A DNA stretch of 47,763 nucleotides from Filomicrobium sp. (lineage in GTDB: Bacteria; Pseudomonadota; Alphaproteobacteria; Rhizobiales; Hyphomicrobiaceae). Made by a program: the position numbers and the translations under genes. Under the pieces are notes generated by a model. That model was not told the origin of the DNA and searched no databases. It worked only from the letters and a program-made list of their open reading frames with translations. Position 1 is the stretch's first letter. The number at the start of each line of letters is the position of its first letter. Of the stretch, positions 8,217 to 16,406 are shown piece after piece. The stretch covers positions 1 to 47,763 of the forward strand of contig DAOUZE010000002.1 in assembly GCA_030665765.1 (NCBI GenBank), in the 5' to 3' direction.

Positions 8217-9395
8217 CTAGTACTCGAGATCAAGAAGCGCGCGCTTAAAACTCGATGCGCCGGAGGAACGCAATGGCACGAAGGGTTTCTCGAATTTCCT
8301 GCGAAGCGCCTTCGCGCGCTCGCAGGCGCCATGGCTGACGCAGTCGACCGGGCAAAAAACCGCATCACAGCGTGTAATGAGCCCGTCGATCAAGTCGACG
8401 GTCTGCTCAGGGCCGCCATCGTGATGAAACATCTCAGCGTTGGTTTCCCCGTCGATCGATTTTAGACGGTCTATGGCGCTTGGACGGCCGCCGAGATAGA
8501 GCACCCGCCGTGGCGGCAGTTTGAGTTCACATGCGTTTGCTCCCGGACAACTGCCAAGCTCCGCGACGCGCATGGCGCGACGTGCTGCGAGTTCAAGCTT
8601 GCGGATGCGGCCGTGAAGGTTCGCGTTTTGGGATTCCATATCGCGCGCGCGCTGGCGGGCGGAGATCAGGGCGCGTTCGCGGGAGACCAACAGACGCGCG
8701 GTGCGTTTGGTCCTGCGATCGACGTTGAGGGGGTTTTCTGGGGTTGTCTGCTTTTGCCCCCGCGCCGCAAGCAGGTCCGCTGTGAGGGCCGCGATCTGTC
8801 GATCACGCCACTCGATCGCACGTTTGTGACGATCCGCTTGGCGGATAAGCTTGTCTTCATATTCGGCCAAGCGAGCGCTCAAGTCGGCAGCTTTCAGGGC
8901 CGTCGCATGCGTTGTGCGGCCTAAAACGTGGCTCAGCATATGAACTTCGCCAAAGGCTCGCTTGCGCAGATCAACTGAAACATGGGTATGCGTGGTCAGC
9001 GCCCAATAGGCGCCTGGAATTTGCCCCGACGCATACGCGCTTTGCCACAATGCAACGAGCTCTGCTTCATTTGACAATCGCCCGACCCGACGCACCATGC
9101 CGCTGAACCGGCGTTCCAATTCCTTCTGAACCAGCCTCGATGTCTTGCCATATTGCGAGACCTCACGGACGAAGTGGGCATGAATGTCATAGTCAGCTGT
9201 ACCCGGATCGATCTGAAGATCAAGCCTCCGTGCAAGCTTCAAGATGTCAACCTGAGACAAGCAGGTGCCGATGATCGAACATTGAAGGTTGCCGGGAACT
9301 TCCCAGATCGCCCAACGACGTTTGCCATCGGGCGAACCCGGCTCGTCAGCGCCAGCATCGCAGCATTCGCCTTCGTGCTTGTTTGTATCTGGCAC
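8217..9395 (-). CDS. DUF2325 domain protein
   Basis: A 392-residue protein ending in a DUF2325 domain (about residues 290-392), a family of unknown function. Its marks are the strand VLYLGGRPSAIDRL, MFHHDGGPE, DAVFCPVDCVSHGAC and the C-terminal KPFVPLRSSGASSF. The N-terminal 200 residues are helical, with a likely coiled coil around 195-285 (many Arg, Ala and Glu; two RDRQ/RERAL-like heptad stretches). A CPGANAC motif just before the domain could bind a metal; with the CPVDC motif there are four or five clustered cysteines. The start is GTG at 9395, 6 nt after GAGG. It is divergent from an Rrf2-type regulator over a 260-bp gap holding a perfect dyad, so the pair is probably coregulated. Function is not known to me. 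Confidence 0.8.
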   Translation of the reverse strand: MPDTNKHEGECCDAGADEPGSPDGKRRWAIWEVPGNLQCSIIGTCLSQVDILKLARRLDLQIDPGTADYDIHAHFVREVSQYGKTSRLVQKELERRFSGMVRRVGRLSNEAELVALWQSAYASGQIPGAYWALTTHTHVSVDLRKRAFGEVHMLSHVLGRTTHATALKAADLSARLAEYEDKLIRQADRHKRAIEWRDRQIAALTADLLAARGQKQTTPENPLNVDRRTKRTARLLVSRERALISARQRARDMESQNANLHGRIRKLELAARRAMRVAELGSCPGANACELKLPPRRVLYLGGRPSAIDRLKSIDGETNAEMFHHDGGPEQTVDLIDGLITRCDAVFCPVDCVSHGACERAKALRRKFEKPFVPLRSSGASSFKRALLDLEY

Positions 9396-9486
9396 AGCTC
9401 ACCTCAATTGCAGCATACGAAACCGCTTCGGCTGAAGATCCTAAGTCAGGGCGATCCAACCAGCATTTTGTATACTACAATTATCA

Positions 9487-9513
9487 ATAATCTGATGGGG
9501 TCAATCAGATTAT
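9487..9513. promoter_or_regulatory. Perfect 10-bp inverted repeat between DUF2325 and Rrf2 genes
   Basis: ATAATCTGAT (9487-9496) and ATCAGATTAT (9504-9513) are exact reverse complements separated by 7 bp. The 27-bp dyad lies 92 bp from the DUF2325 start and 143 bp from the Rrf2 start, and is AT-rich against its surroundings. This size and symmetry fit an Rrf2-family dimer site, so autoregulation and control of the divergent gene are likely. Binding is inferred. Confidence 0.55.
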
Positions 9514-9655
9514 CCGCTGATGGGGGCACTTTTCACGGCAGGTTTGAACAATGCAGCCCACTAGGCGGATTTGTTCGTTCTGATGTATACTTGAGCCATC
9601 GCCGGCTCTGACACGCAACGGGCGACAATAAGAGCAGTGCGCGGAGAACGCCTCG

Positions 9656-10144
9656 ATGAGAGTGCCGAAGCAGATTTCAGACGCCATACGGATTCTCGTG
9701 CGATGCCACGCCGCCGGCGATGATCTGATCAAGATCGCTGTTGTGGCGCAAGAACTTGGCCTGACGAAACAGATGGCGCTCAAGCTTTCGAACATTCTGC
9801 GGCAGCTCAAATTTCTCGATTCGGTCAGGGGACCAAATGGCGGCATCCGGCTTTCGACAGCGGCCAAAGATGCGACCGTCGGTGGAGTTGTCCGGGCTCT
9901 TCTAACCCGCCCAGAGCTGAGCCAAGTTGCCAGACAGGTCGTCGATCTCGACGGCCTCTACGATGAAGCCTTCGAAGCGTTTCTCGCCGTCCTTGACCGC
10001 CAGCAACTACAAGACCTGGCAGATCGCTCCGCGCAGTCAGCTACCAGCGCGCAGAAGCTGCGCTCAGTCCAAAAAGACACGAGCACATTGTCGGAGCCCC
10101 GGCGGCGCGGCACGCCCAAGCGCCTGCGTGGTCACCCCACCTGA
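9656..10144 (+). CDS. Rrf2-family transcriptional regulator without Fe-S cysteines
   Basis: A 162-residue DNA-binding protein of the Rrf2 family (IscR/NsrR/RirA relatives). The winged helix spans about residues 1-85: KQISDAIRILVRCHAAGD, the recognition helix region LTKQMALKLSNILRQLKF, and the wing VRGPNGGIRLS. IscR and NsrR ligate an iron-sulfur cluster through three cysteines in the middle of the protein; this one has no cysteine at all, so it must sense something else or act by a partner. The tail after residue 125 is Ser/Arg-rich and probably disordered. ATG 9656 has GGAG nine bases upstream. The divergent DUF2325 gene, which has clustered cysteines, may be its partner or target. Confidence 0.85.
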   Translation: MRVPKQISDAIRILVRCHAAGDDLIKIAVVAQELGLTKQMALKLSNILRQLKFLDSVRGPNGGIRLSTAAKDATVGGVVRALLTRPELSQVARQVVDLDGLYDEAFEAFLAVLDRQQLQDLADRSAQSATSAQKLRSVQKDTSTLSEPRRRGTPKRLRGHPT

Positions 10145-10228
10145 CAAGCAGCATACCTCTGGCTGGTCCGCGAGGCACCGTCGGTCGCCTGCCGCGTGTC
10201 TTGGAAGCAGCGTGGCGTTGATCTGGAT

Positions 10229-10737
10229 TTATCCCTTCTCAAAGATGATGGACAGCCCGATCAATTCATTGCCGAGGAACTGGACCTCGACGCTCTGTCG
10301 CTTGCCTTTCACAAACACCGTCATTTTGGCCTTGATATCGGTGCCGGAAACAGAGACGGGGAATCCCCCTTCGATAGTTTCGCCGAGGAGGTCGCCTTCG
10401 AACTCGTAGGTTCGTTCGCGCCAAGTACCCTCGAGCTGACCCCGACTTCTTGGGTCTCACTCTTGATGTTCACCTTTCCACTGGCGCTGGCGCATCTGAC
10501 GTCCTGCAGGAGATTGCCGCCGGCATCGTCCCAGCGGGAGGTCGCGCGGCATTTTACCGCCTCGCGCTTGCCATCCTTGAATTTGAGCCGACCCGTCCCG
10601 CTCCACCAGCCCAGCTGGCTCTGAAACGATCCGGCTCCCTCACCAGCAGCGATGCTGGGCTCTGCCGCGATCGGATTACCAACGATCAACCCAAGCAAAA
10701 GCATGCCGGCAACCGGAATTCCTCTGCGAACGGCCAT
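10229..10737 (-). pseudogene. Secreted protein of unknown function, frameshifted
   Basis: A gene of about 169 codons in two frames. The first part, from ATG 10737, has a signal peptide (MAVRRGIPVAGMLLLGLIVG, then a likely cut after AAA-type residues) and a domain with LGWWSGTGRLKFKDGKRE and LLQDVRCASASGKVNIKSE. At a run of four C at 10440-10443 (G on the coding strand) the frame changes. The other frame then continues smoothly with GTWRERTYEFEGDLLGE, KAKMTVFVKGKRQSVEV and a TAA at 10229. Restoring one G would join them into one small lipocalin-like or beta-rich exported protein, as found in many rhizobia. The break may be a homopolymer sequencing error or a real mutation. I do not recognise a function. 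Confidence 0.65.
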
Positions 10738-11363
10738 GCATGGCTCATTCGCCCCCCTGAACCACTGGCTTGATGAGCTAGCAAGGACAGGAGCTGTGAG
10801 CAATCCTGACTTTTGCGAATCCGGCGACTAAAGCGGCTGCTCATTACTGACTAATTAAGTATAGATATATAGCTTTGAAGAACTGAAGACACCTTCTCTC
10901 GAAGACTACCCATCAGGCGGCAGCAATAGTTGGCGCCTTTTTTCGCCCTTGTCGGCACCCAATGGCGCGCGGCACCAGCACGTTGGTTTCTTTTTCAGTA
11001 TACAATTAGCTACTGCCTCGCCAGGGGTTACCAAGAGACCGCCGCTTCAATGTTGGGGACAGCCCCGATTCGGCCAAACCTTGCCGCAATGATCGTTACC
11101 GCTATCGCCCAGCATGCGAGATCTCTGCGGCGTGAGCGAAATGAAAATTGAGTTGAAACGTTCGCATCTAATTCGTTCTATCCGCGGCCAGTTAGAAAAC
11201 CGACCTCCGGCAATCACCCGGTTTCGTCAGTAGCATGAGAACGAGCTTACTGGTGCAGCAAATACTCCGCGCTGGTTTGTTCCGATGCGCTCGTTAGATA
11301 CAAGTGCGCCGCATCGAATTACGTTCATCACTTTCCTCTTTGCCATACGAAGGAAGACGATCA
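10738..11363. other. Long intergenic region
   Basis: A 626-bp stretch between the frameshifted secreted protein (leftward) and the L,D-transpeptidase-like gene (rightward). One frame from a TTG at 10930 is open for 73 codons but has no ribosome-binding site, domain or unusual composition, so I do not call it. The part around 10850-10880 is AT-rich and may hold the promoter of the leftward gene. The transpeptidase frame is open back to a GTG at 11304. I see no RNA gene or strong hairpin. Confidence 0.5.
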
Positions 11364-12971
11364 GTGTTGCATGGATTGGCGAACAAGCGGTCAGTCTTTC
11401 TGAGCATTCTTGCACTTCTCATCAGTGCGTTTCCGGTTTCCAGCAGGGCGCCAATACCCCAAGCCCGCGTCCTGCAGGAAGTCCGTTCGCACCTTGAAAA
11501 GCCCGAGGGTCTCCCGCTCGACGTTCGAGCACAGGCAACCGCACTGAAGCGCTATTACGATTCATCCACCGCCCGCACATTTTGGACGGAATCCGGGCGC
11601 ACCGACCAGCTGATTGAAGCGCTCGAAGCCGTGCAGCTCAGCGGTTTAACCCGAACGGACCGCTGGGTGAAACGACTGCGTTTCATGGAGCAATCACTGC
11701 GCGCCCAGGATGCTAGATTTGCGGCGCTTGCCGAACTCACTTTCAGCGCCGCGCTCCTGCAAATCGTGTCTGATCTCAGACTTGGGAAGTTTCAGCGCTA
11801 CAAGAAGCTGCTACATCCGCGCACGCTCGCCCGCCGTGTCATTGAAAACCCAGCTCTTGAGGCGCTGCAGGACGGCTTCTCGCTGTCCGAAGTCCTCGAT
11901 GCCGTGCAGCCTAGCGACATTGACTATCAGGCGATGAAGTCCCGTTTGGGCGAGTACGTAGCACTGCGCAGAAGGGGGGGATGGCCCCTGGTGCGCGTTG
12001 GTCTGCAGCTGAAGGTTGGGGACAGTGGACGCGATGTGCAGGACCTGAGGCGAAGGCTTGCGGCTTCCGGCGAATTGGCCTTGCCGCTGGCCGATGGCGA
12101 CAAATACGATGCGGCACTGCGAAACGCGGTAAAGCTCTTTCAAAGACGCCATGGACTAGCGACGACAGGCACTGTTGGACGGCGAACGCAACTGGCGATG
12201 AATGTGCCTGTTGAAACGCGCATCCGTCAGCTGCAGGTCAACTTGGAGCGGTGGCGGTGGTTCGCTCTGCCGCAGGGCGGGCCGCGGTGGATAATCAATA
12301 CCGCTGCCCGGCGCATATTCGTGCAGCAAGGTCAGGCCGAGTTTCGCGAAGTCCGGATCGTTGCGACACACGCCTGCCAGGATGCAGCGGCGTTTGATAC
12401 GGCGCTTGATGGCCTCACGTTTTATCCCGAGTACCGCGTCTCCAGGGACGCCGCCGCCCGCTACGTCTTGCCGCTTCTCAAGAAGAATGCTGGCTTGCTT
12501 GGCGAGAGCATAAAGATCGAACCGCAGCAAGCACTTCGAGCTGTACCAGACGTGTTTCGGCCGGACTGGATCGACTGGAAAAACTACAAAGAAAATGATT
12601 TTCCATTCGACGTGACCATAGAGCCAGGACCGGCCAATCCACTGGGAGCCTTCAAGCTGTCGCTTGGTGAGATCGATAACATCTCGATTCACGGACAGCC
12701 CAGGAAGAAGCTGCCGTTTCGGCAAGGCCTTTCCTGCGTTGCATTACGCAAGAGTGAGAACAACCTGAAAGTCCTGTTGCCTGGGCTGACAGGCGACTTA
12801 CCGCAGTATCGGAATGACGATACGGCAAACCATGCTCCGATCCAGGTCAATCTGCCCCGCCGTCCTTCGGTCGTCTTCATCTATGCAACAGTTTGGCTCG
12901 ACGCTGGTGGCGAGCTTGTCTTCGGACCCGACCCCTTGGGCAAAGATGCAAAACTGAACCGGGCTCTCTAA
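11364..12971 (+). CDS. L,D-transpeptidase-like (YcbB type) with altered catalytic motif
   Basis: A 535-residue exported protein of the YcbB/LdtD architecture: signal peptide (SVFLSILALLISAFPVSS), a scaffold domain to about residue 190, a peptidoglycan-binding domain (about 195-265, with YDAALRNAVKLFQRRHGL) and a YkuD-like domain from about 280. The family makes 3-3 cross-links in murein and uses a Cys in a SHGC motif, with a His 14-17 residues earlier. Here H443 is present in NISIHGQPRKK and C458 in GLSCVALRK, but the HG before Cys is replaced by LS. Activity is thus doubtful. I chose GTG 11364, seven bases after AGGAAG; the frame is open to 11304. It is followed 61 nt later by a solute-binding protein gene. 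Confidence 0.82.
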   Translation: MLHGLANKRSVFLSILALLISAFPVSSRAPIPQARVLQEVRSHLEKPEGLPLDVRAQATALKRYYDSSTARTFWTESGRTDQLIEALEAVQLSGLTRTDRWVKRLRFMEQSLRAQDARFAALAELTFSAALLQIVSDLRLGKFQRYKKLLHPRTLARRVIENPALEALQDGFSLSEVLDAVQPSDIDYQAMKSRLGEYVALRRRGGWPLVRVGLQLKVGDSGRDVQDLRRRLAASGELALPLADGDKYDAALRNAVKLFQRRHGLATTGTVGRRTQLAMNVPVETRIRQLQVNLERWRWFALPQGGPRWIINTAARRIFVQQGQAEFREVRIVATHACQDAAAFDTALDGLTFYPEYRVSRDAAARYVLPLLKKNAGLLGESIKIEPQQALRAVPDVFRPDWIDWKNYKENDFPFDVTIEPGPANPLGAFKLSLGEIDNISIHGQPRKKLPFRQGLSCVALRKSENNLKVLLPGLTGDLPQYRNDDTANHAPIQVNLPRRPSVVFIYATVWLDAGGELVFGPDPLGKDAKLNRAL

Positions 12972-13032
12972 CAACTCCCAATGTACGGCCACGCATTGCA
13001 TCAAGAACAAAACCAATGGCTGGAGATTCAAA

Positions 13033-14046
13033 TTGCGAAAACTCTTTTATCTATGTCTGCTCGTTCTGACGGTATCTCAGAACTCCGCAGCGCAGGCGGA
13101 CACGATTGCTGATATCCGCGAACGCGGACATCTTAACTGCGGCGTGAGCCGAGGGATAGAAGGGTTCTCATCACGCAATAGCGCTGGCGACTGGCACGGC
13201 TTCGATGTCGATATTTGCCGCGCGGTGGCTGCAGCTATATTGGGAAAGGACGGTAAATCGGAGTTTGTACCCCTGTCGGCGGAGCAGCGGTTCAGCGCGT
13301 TGCGCGATAAACAAGTCGACATACTCTCCCGCAATACGACCTGGACAATGAAGCGCGATCTAGAGTTAGACTTGGCGTTTCCAGCGATCACCTATTTTGA
13401 CGGGCAAGGGTTTATGCTTCCGGCCAGCCTTGTGATTGACTCGATCGCGCAATTGTCCGGTGCGAAGGTTTGCATTTTATCGGGCACATCGTCGGAAACC
13501 AACATCCGCGCCTATTTCGAACTTGAAAGTCTCGAGTATTCGACCGTCGTGTCGTCAAGCAGGCCCGAGATGCTGTCGCGATATGAGCGCGGTGAATGCG
13601 ACGTTGTTTCGGCCGACCGGTCGGCGCTCTTTGGGGATCGGTTACAGCTCAAGGATCCAGCCGGGCACGTCGTGCTATCCGACATTATATCAAAGGAGCC
13701 TCTTGGACCTGTTGTCAGGGATAATGACCGGTCCCTTCAGGATATAGTCCGGTGGACGGTCAGCCTGCTCGTTACAGCCGAGGAGGCGCAGTTGCTGCGA
13801 TCGAGTATTGCCAAGCCGAACGAGGAACTGTCTGCGCTACAAAAATTGTTTTTGTCGCGTTCGGGGTCGCTCGGAAGCACGCTTGGCTTGGGAGAGACCT
13901 GGGCGCGTAATGTAGTCGCTACCGTTGGTAACTACGAAGAAATCTTCAAAAGAAATCTGGGTTCGGCCAGCCCATTGGGGATTTCACGTGGGAATAACGC
14001 TCTGTGGTACGATGGCGGCTTATTGTATGCACCGCCCATGCGGTAG
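13033..14046 (+). CDS. General amino-acid ABC transporter substrate-binding protein (AapJ/BztA type), orphan
   Basis: A 337-residue periplasmic binding protein of the polar amino-acid family 3, closest in form to AapJ/BztA. A signal peptide (LFYLCLLVLTVSQNSAAQA) precedes the mature domain IADIRERGHLNCGVS. Then come WHGFDVDICRAVAAAILG, FSALRDKQVDILSRNTTWTM, GEC-DVVSADRSAL and the C-terminal ALWYDGGLLYAPPMR, all typical. TTG at 13033 is the start, seven bases after GGAG. The permease (AapQ/M) and ATPase (AapP) genes usually follow this gene; here only a 307-bp gap and a tRNA on the other strand follow. It may serve a transporter coded elsewhere. The stop TAG is followed in frame by TGA. Confidence 0.9.
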   Translation: MRKLFYLCLLVLTVSQNSAAQADTIADIRERGHLNCGVSRGIEGFSSRNSAGDWHGFDVDICRAVAAAILGKDGKSEFVPLSAEQRFSALRDKQVDILSRNTTWTMKRDLELDLAFPAITYFDGQGFMLPASLVIDSIAQLSGAKVCILSGTSSETNIRAYFELESLEYSTVVSSSRPEMLSRYERGECDVVSADRSALFGDRLQLKDPAGHVVLSDIISKEPLGPVVRDNDRSLQDIVRWTVSLLVTAEEAQLLRSSIAKPNEELSALQKLFLSRSGSLGSTLGLGETWARNVVATVGNYEEIFKRNLGSASPLGISRGNNALWYDGGLLYAPPMR

Positions 14047-14353
14047 TGACGCAGCAACTCATTGTTGCGATCGGTTGCTGTAAATGCGTGCGGGTTGGCT
14101 CTTCCTGGACGGCGCCGGGTTGCATGTCGTTCGGAATTCGCTCGACCGCTGAAAAAATACCACGACGATACATTATGCCAGTCGCCGCCTAAGGGGGCGT
14201 CGTCTCGGTGTCCGACCGCCATTATCCTTGGACTGGCCCAAACTATTCGGGACCAGCTAACAAAGGCCGGCTGCTTACCAACTTTCGCCACGGCGGACGG
14301 ATCAGTCGCAAACCCGCGTCAATTCTGGGATTCGTGCATATTTTGGATTATGG
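14047..14353. other. Intergenic region after the orphan binding protein
   Basis: About 307 bp between the binding-protein stop and the 3' end of tRNA-His. Open frames on both strands are short and have no start signals or recognisable domains. I see no terminator with a clear T-run for either flanking gene. Confidence 0.45.
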
Positions 14354-14430
14354 TGGTACCGCCTGCCCGGGTTGAACGGGCGACCTCTAGATCCACAATC
14401 TAGCGCTCTAACCAACTGAGCTAAGGCGGC
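14354..14430 (-). tRNA. tRNA-His (GUG)
   Basis: The minus strand folds into a full 77-nt cloverleaf ending in encoded CCA. The acceptor stem is GCCGCCT/AGGCGGT, the D arm begins GCTC, the anticodon stem is CTAGA/TCTAG with loop TTGTGGA (anticodon GTG), and the T arm is GCCCG/CGGGC with TTCAACC. The discriminator is A73 and the first pair is G1:U72. Most bacteria have an extra G-1 opposite C73 in tRNA-His; its absence with A73 is known from alphaproteobacteria such as Caulobacter and supports the placement. Confidence 0.95.
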
Positions 14431-14466
14431 ACGACGCGCAGGATGAGCCCGCGCGCAAAGACCGGC

Positions 14467-14496
14467 TAGAAACATCGTCTCGGGGACGTTCGTCAA
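14467..14496 (-). promoter_or_regulatory. Candidate promoter of tRNA-His
   Basis: On the minus strand TTGACG (14496-14491) lies 18 bp before TTTCTA (14472-14467), and the tRNA begins 36 bp further on. The -35 is close to consensus and preceded by C, as favoured in alphaproteobacteria; the -10 is poor, so this is tentative. Confidence 0.35.
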
Positions 14497-14652
14497 GAGG
14501 AAATAGCGCATCGGGGCAGCGCCGCCAAGGCCACAGCATGAATTCGCTCTTGGCCTGAGAGGCCGAAGAGCGCATGGTTGGTTCGAATTCCGGCTTCATA
14601 TGAGCGGCTCAGAAGGGCTTCCGCCTGCCCAGATGCCATAATGTAAAAAATA

Positions 14653-15471
14653 ATGTCCGATTCTGGCGCAGACGACAAAGACGAAGCGAACCCCGGCACG
14701 GAGCCCTGCGCGCAGCCAAAGGCCAAGTCCGAGGCGCTTGGGGAGGCCGGTTCTGCTGCGCCCCGCACGCCGGAAAAGCACTCCTACATCCGCAGGCTGG
14801 CGCATGAACTGAAGACGCCGATTTCCGCGATTGTGGCCGCCTCCGAGGTCATGAGGGACGAGCAGCTCGGACCCATCGGTGACGAACGCTACCGGCGCTA
14901 CGCTGCCGATATTCATGACAGCGCCAAACTAATGTTGGCGATCATCGACCGCATGCTGGCGCAGCGGTCGCGCGATCCAGATCAGCCGTCGTTGGATTTC
15001 ACCGAAGTCGATCCCGTCGACCTGCTGCACGCCACGATTTCGGCGATGTTGCTGCTTGCGGAGTCCTCCGGCATACGGCTGAAACTGGTTCAGCCTGGGC
15101 AATCGCTGCCAAGGGTGATCGCCGATGCCTCAACGCTGAAGCAAATCCTGATCAATCTGCTTACAAACGCGCTGAAGTTTACTGCCAGAGGCGGGCAGGT
15201 GGTGGCGACGGCGTCTTATGAACTGGACGGCCCGTTGTCATTCGAGATCCGCGACACAGGGCGAGGCATGACGGAAGCTCAAATATCGCAGGGGCTGAAG
15301 GGCCTCTTGCCCGAGGGGCAACACCGTGACGGCGGCGGACTTGGCGTCGGCTTGCCGCTCGTCAAGGCGCTGGCGGAAGCCAACGGAGGAAGGCTCGAGC
15401 TAAAGAGCACGCCTCCGCTGGGAACGACGGCGTTAATAATTTTTCCAAAAGAGCGGGTCGTCCTTGTGTGA
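14653..15471 (+). CDS. Soluble sensor histidine kinase
   Basis: A 272-residue histidine kinase with no membrane segment. After a hydrophilic, Glu/Ala-rich N-terminus of 40 residues come the dimerisation helix with the H-box RRLAHELKTPISAI (phospho-His at residue 51) and an HATPase domain: N-box ILINLLTNALKFT, G1 box RDTGRGMTE, G2 box GGGLGVGLPLVKAL. The H-box and ATP lid resemble the DivJ/PleC group of alphaproteobacterial cell-cycle kinases, but no PAS domain is present. No response regulator is adjacent, so the partner is unknown. ATG 14653 has no clear ribosome-binding site. The cytochrome c gene begins 155 bp downstream in the same direction and may or may not be co-transcribed. Confidence 0.88.
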   Translation: MSDSGADDKDEANPGTEPCAQPKAKSEALGEAGSAAPRTPEKHSYIRRLAHELKTPISAIVAASEVMRDEQLGPIGDERYRRYAADIHDSAKLMLAIIDRMLAQRSRDPDQPSLDFTEVDPVDLLHATISAMLLLAESSGIRLKLVQPGQSLPRVIADASTLKQILINLLTNALKFTARGGQVVATASYELDGPLSFEIRDTGRGMTEAQISQGLKGLLPEGQHRDGGGLGVGLPLVKALAEANGGRLELKSTPPLGTTALIIFPKERVVLV

Positions 15472-15626
15472 TCTTTGGCCCATCCACGACCTGGCTTGTT
15501 CCTGTTAAATTGCGACTGGCCAGGTAGATTTTGGCTGAGTGGCCGACGTCTAGCGGTGCTCGGCTTTGAACGGGTGACCCGGCATGTAAATGTCACGGAA
15601 CCTGAAAAACTGTTGGAGATCCGATT

Positions 15627-16406
15627 TTGATAAAAGTGCTGAAAGGTTTCGCCACCATTCTCTCGGTATTTTTCGTCTGCTGGGCGGCGCTTGCATTGGC
15701 CGATACATCCGGGGAATCGGAGGAAGCGCAATTTGTCTTTGGAACTCCCGACCAACCATCAGAAGCCTGGCTGCTCGCTGCTGGTGGCCGCATCTACGAC
15801 AATTGGTGGGATGCACTTGACCGCAAGGAGCCGACGGACACACACCCAGCCTATCCAGAAAGTGGCCGTAAGACGGGCTCGGCGACGTGGCGCTGTAAGG
15901 AGTGCCATGGCTGGGATTATCGAGGCCGCGACGGGAGATATGGCGAGGGTAGCCACTTCACGGGCATAAAGGGCATTGATGGAGCAAAGGGCAGAGATCC
16001 CGCCCAGATCGCGAAGTTTTTGCGCGAGAAACCGCACAGCTATTCGGCGGAAATGATCAAAGATGACGAACTCGCGCGGGTGGCTGCTTTTGTCAGCGCA
16101 GGCCAGGATGAAACGGCTAGATTCGTCGATCCCAAGACCGGCGCTGTCAAAGGCGACAAGAAACGCGGAGAGGCGATCTTCCAAACGACCTGTGCAGCCT
16201 GCCACGGCTTCAAAGGCCGATTATTGAACTGGGGCACGAGCGAGGAACCGGCCTACGTCGGCACCGAAGCCAATGCCGCGCCCGATGAGGTGCTCCATAA
16301 GATCCGCAACGCCCACCCGGGGGCAGCAATGGTCAACCTGCGAGTACTTCCGATTGAAGACGCGGCTGCCGTGCTGGCCTACATCAAAACGTTACCCCAG
16401 AAATGA
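15627..16406 (+). CDS. Diheme c-type cytochrome
   Basis: A 259-residue exported cytochrome c. The signal peptide is ATILSVFFVCWAALALA, cut before DTSGES. Two covalent heme sites are seen: CKECH (residues 90-94) and CAACH (189-193). A later Met in GAAMVNLRVL may be the axial ligand of the second heme. The segment between, with GEGSHFTGIKGIDGAKGRD, is Gly/Asp-rich. The start TTG at 15627 is eight bases after GGAG. Its stop overlaps the start of the iron-type permease gene by four bases (ATGA), which implies translational coupling. A role in iron redox chemistry during uptake would make sense of the pairing, but that is inference; the cytochrome could serve any periplasmic electron transfer. Confidence 0.88.
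   Translation: MIKVLKGFATILSVFFVCWAALALADTSGESEEAQFVFGTPDQPSEAWLLAAGGRIYDNWWDALDRKEPTDTHPAYPESGRKTGSATWRCKECHGWDYRGRDGRYGEGSHFTGIKGIDGAKGRDPAQIAKFLREKPHSYSAEMIKDDELARVAAFVSAGQDETARFVDPKTGAVKGDKKRGEAIFQTTCAACHGFKGRLLNWGTSEEPAYVGTEANAAPDEVLHKIRNAHPGAAMVNLRVLPIEDAAAVLAYIKTLPQK

Noticed and set aside
10196-10624. Plus-strand frame of 142 codons opposite the frameshifted secreted protein
   Set aside because: The opposite strand carries a signal peptide and coherent domain in two joined frames; this one is its shadow.
10930-11151. Plus-strand frame of 73 codons
   Set aside because: TTG start without ribosome-binding site, no recognisable features.
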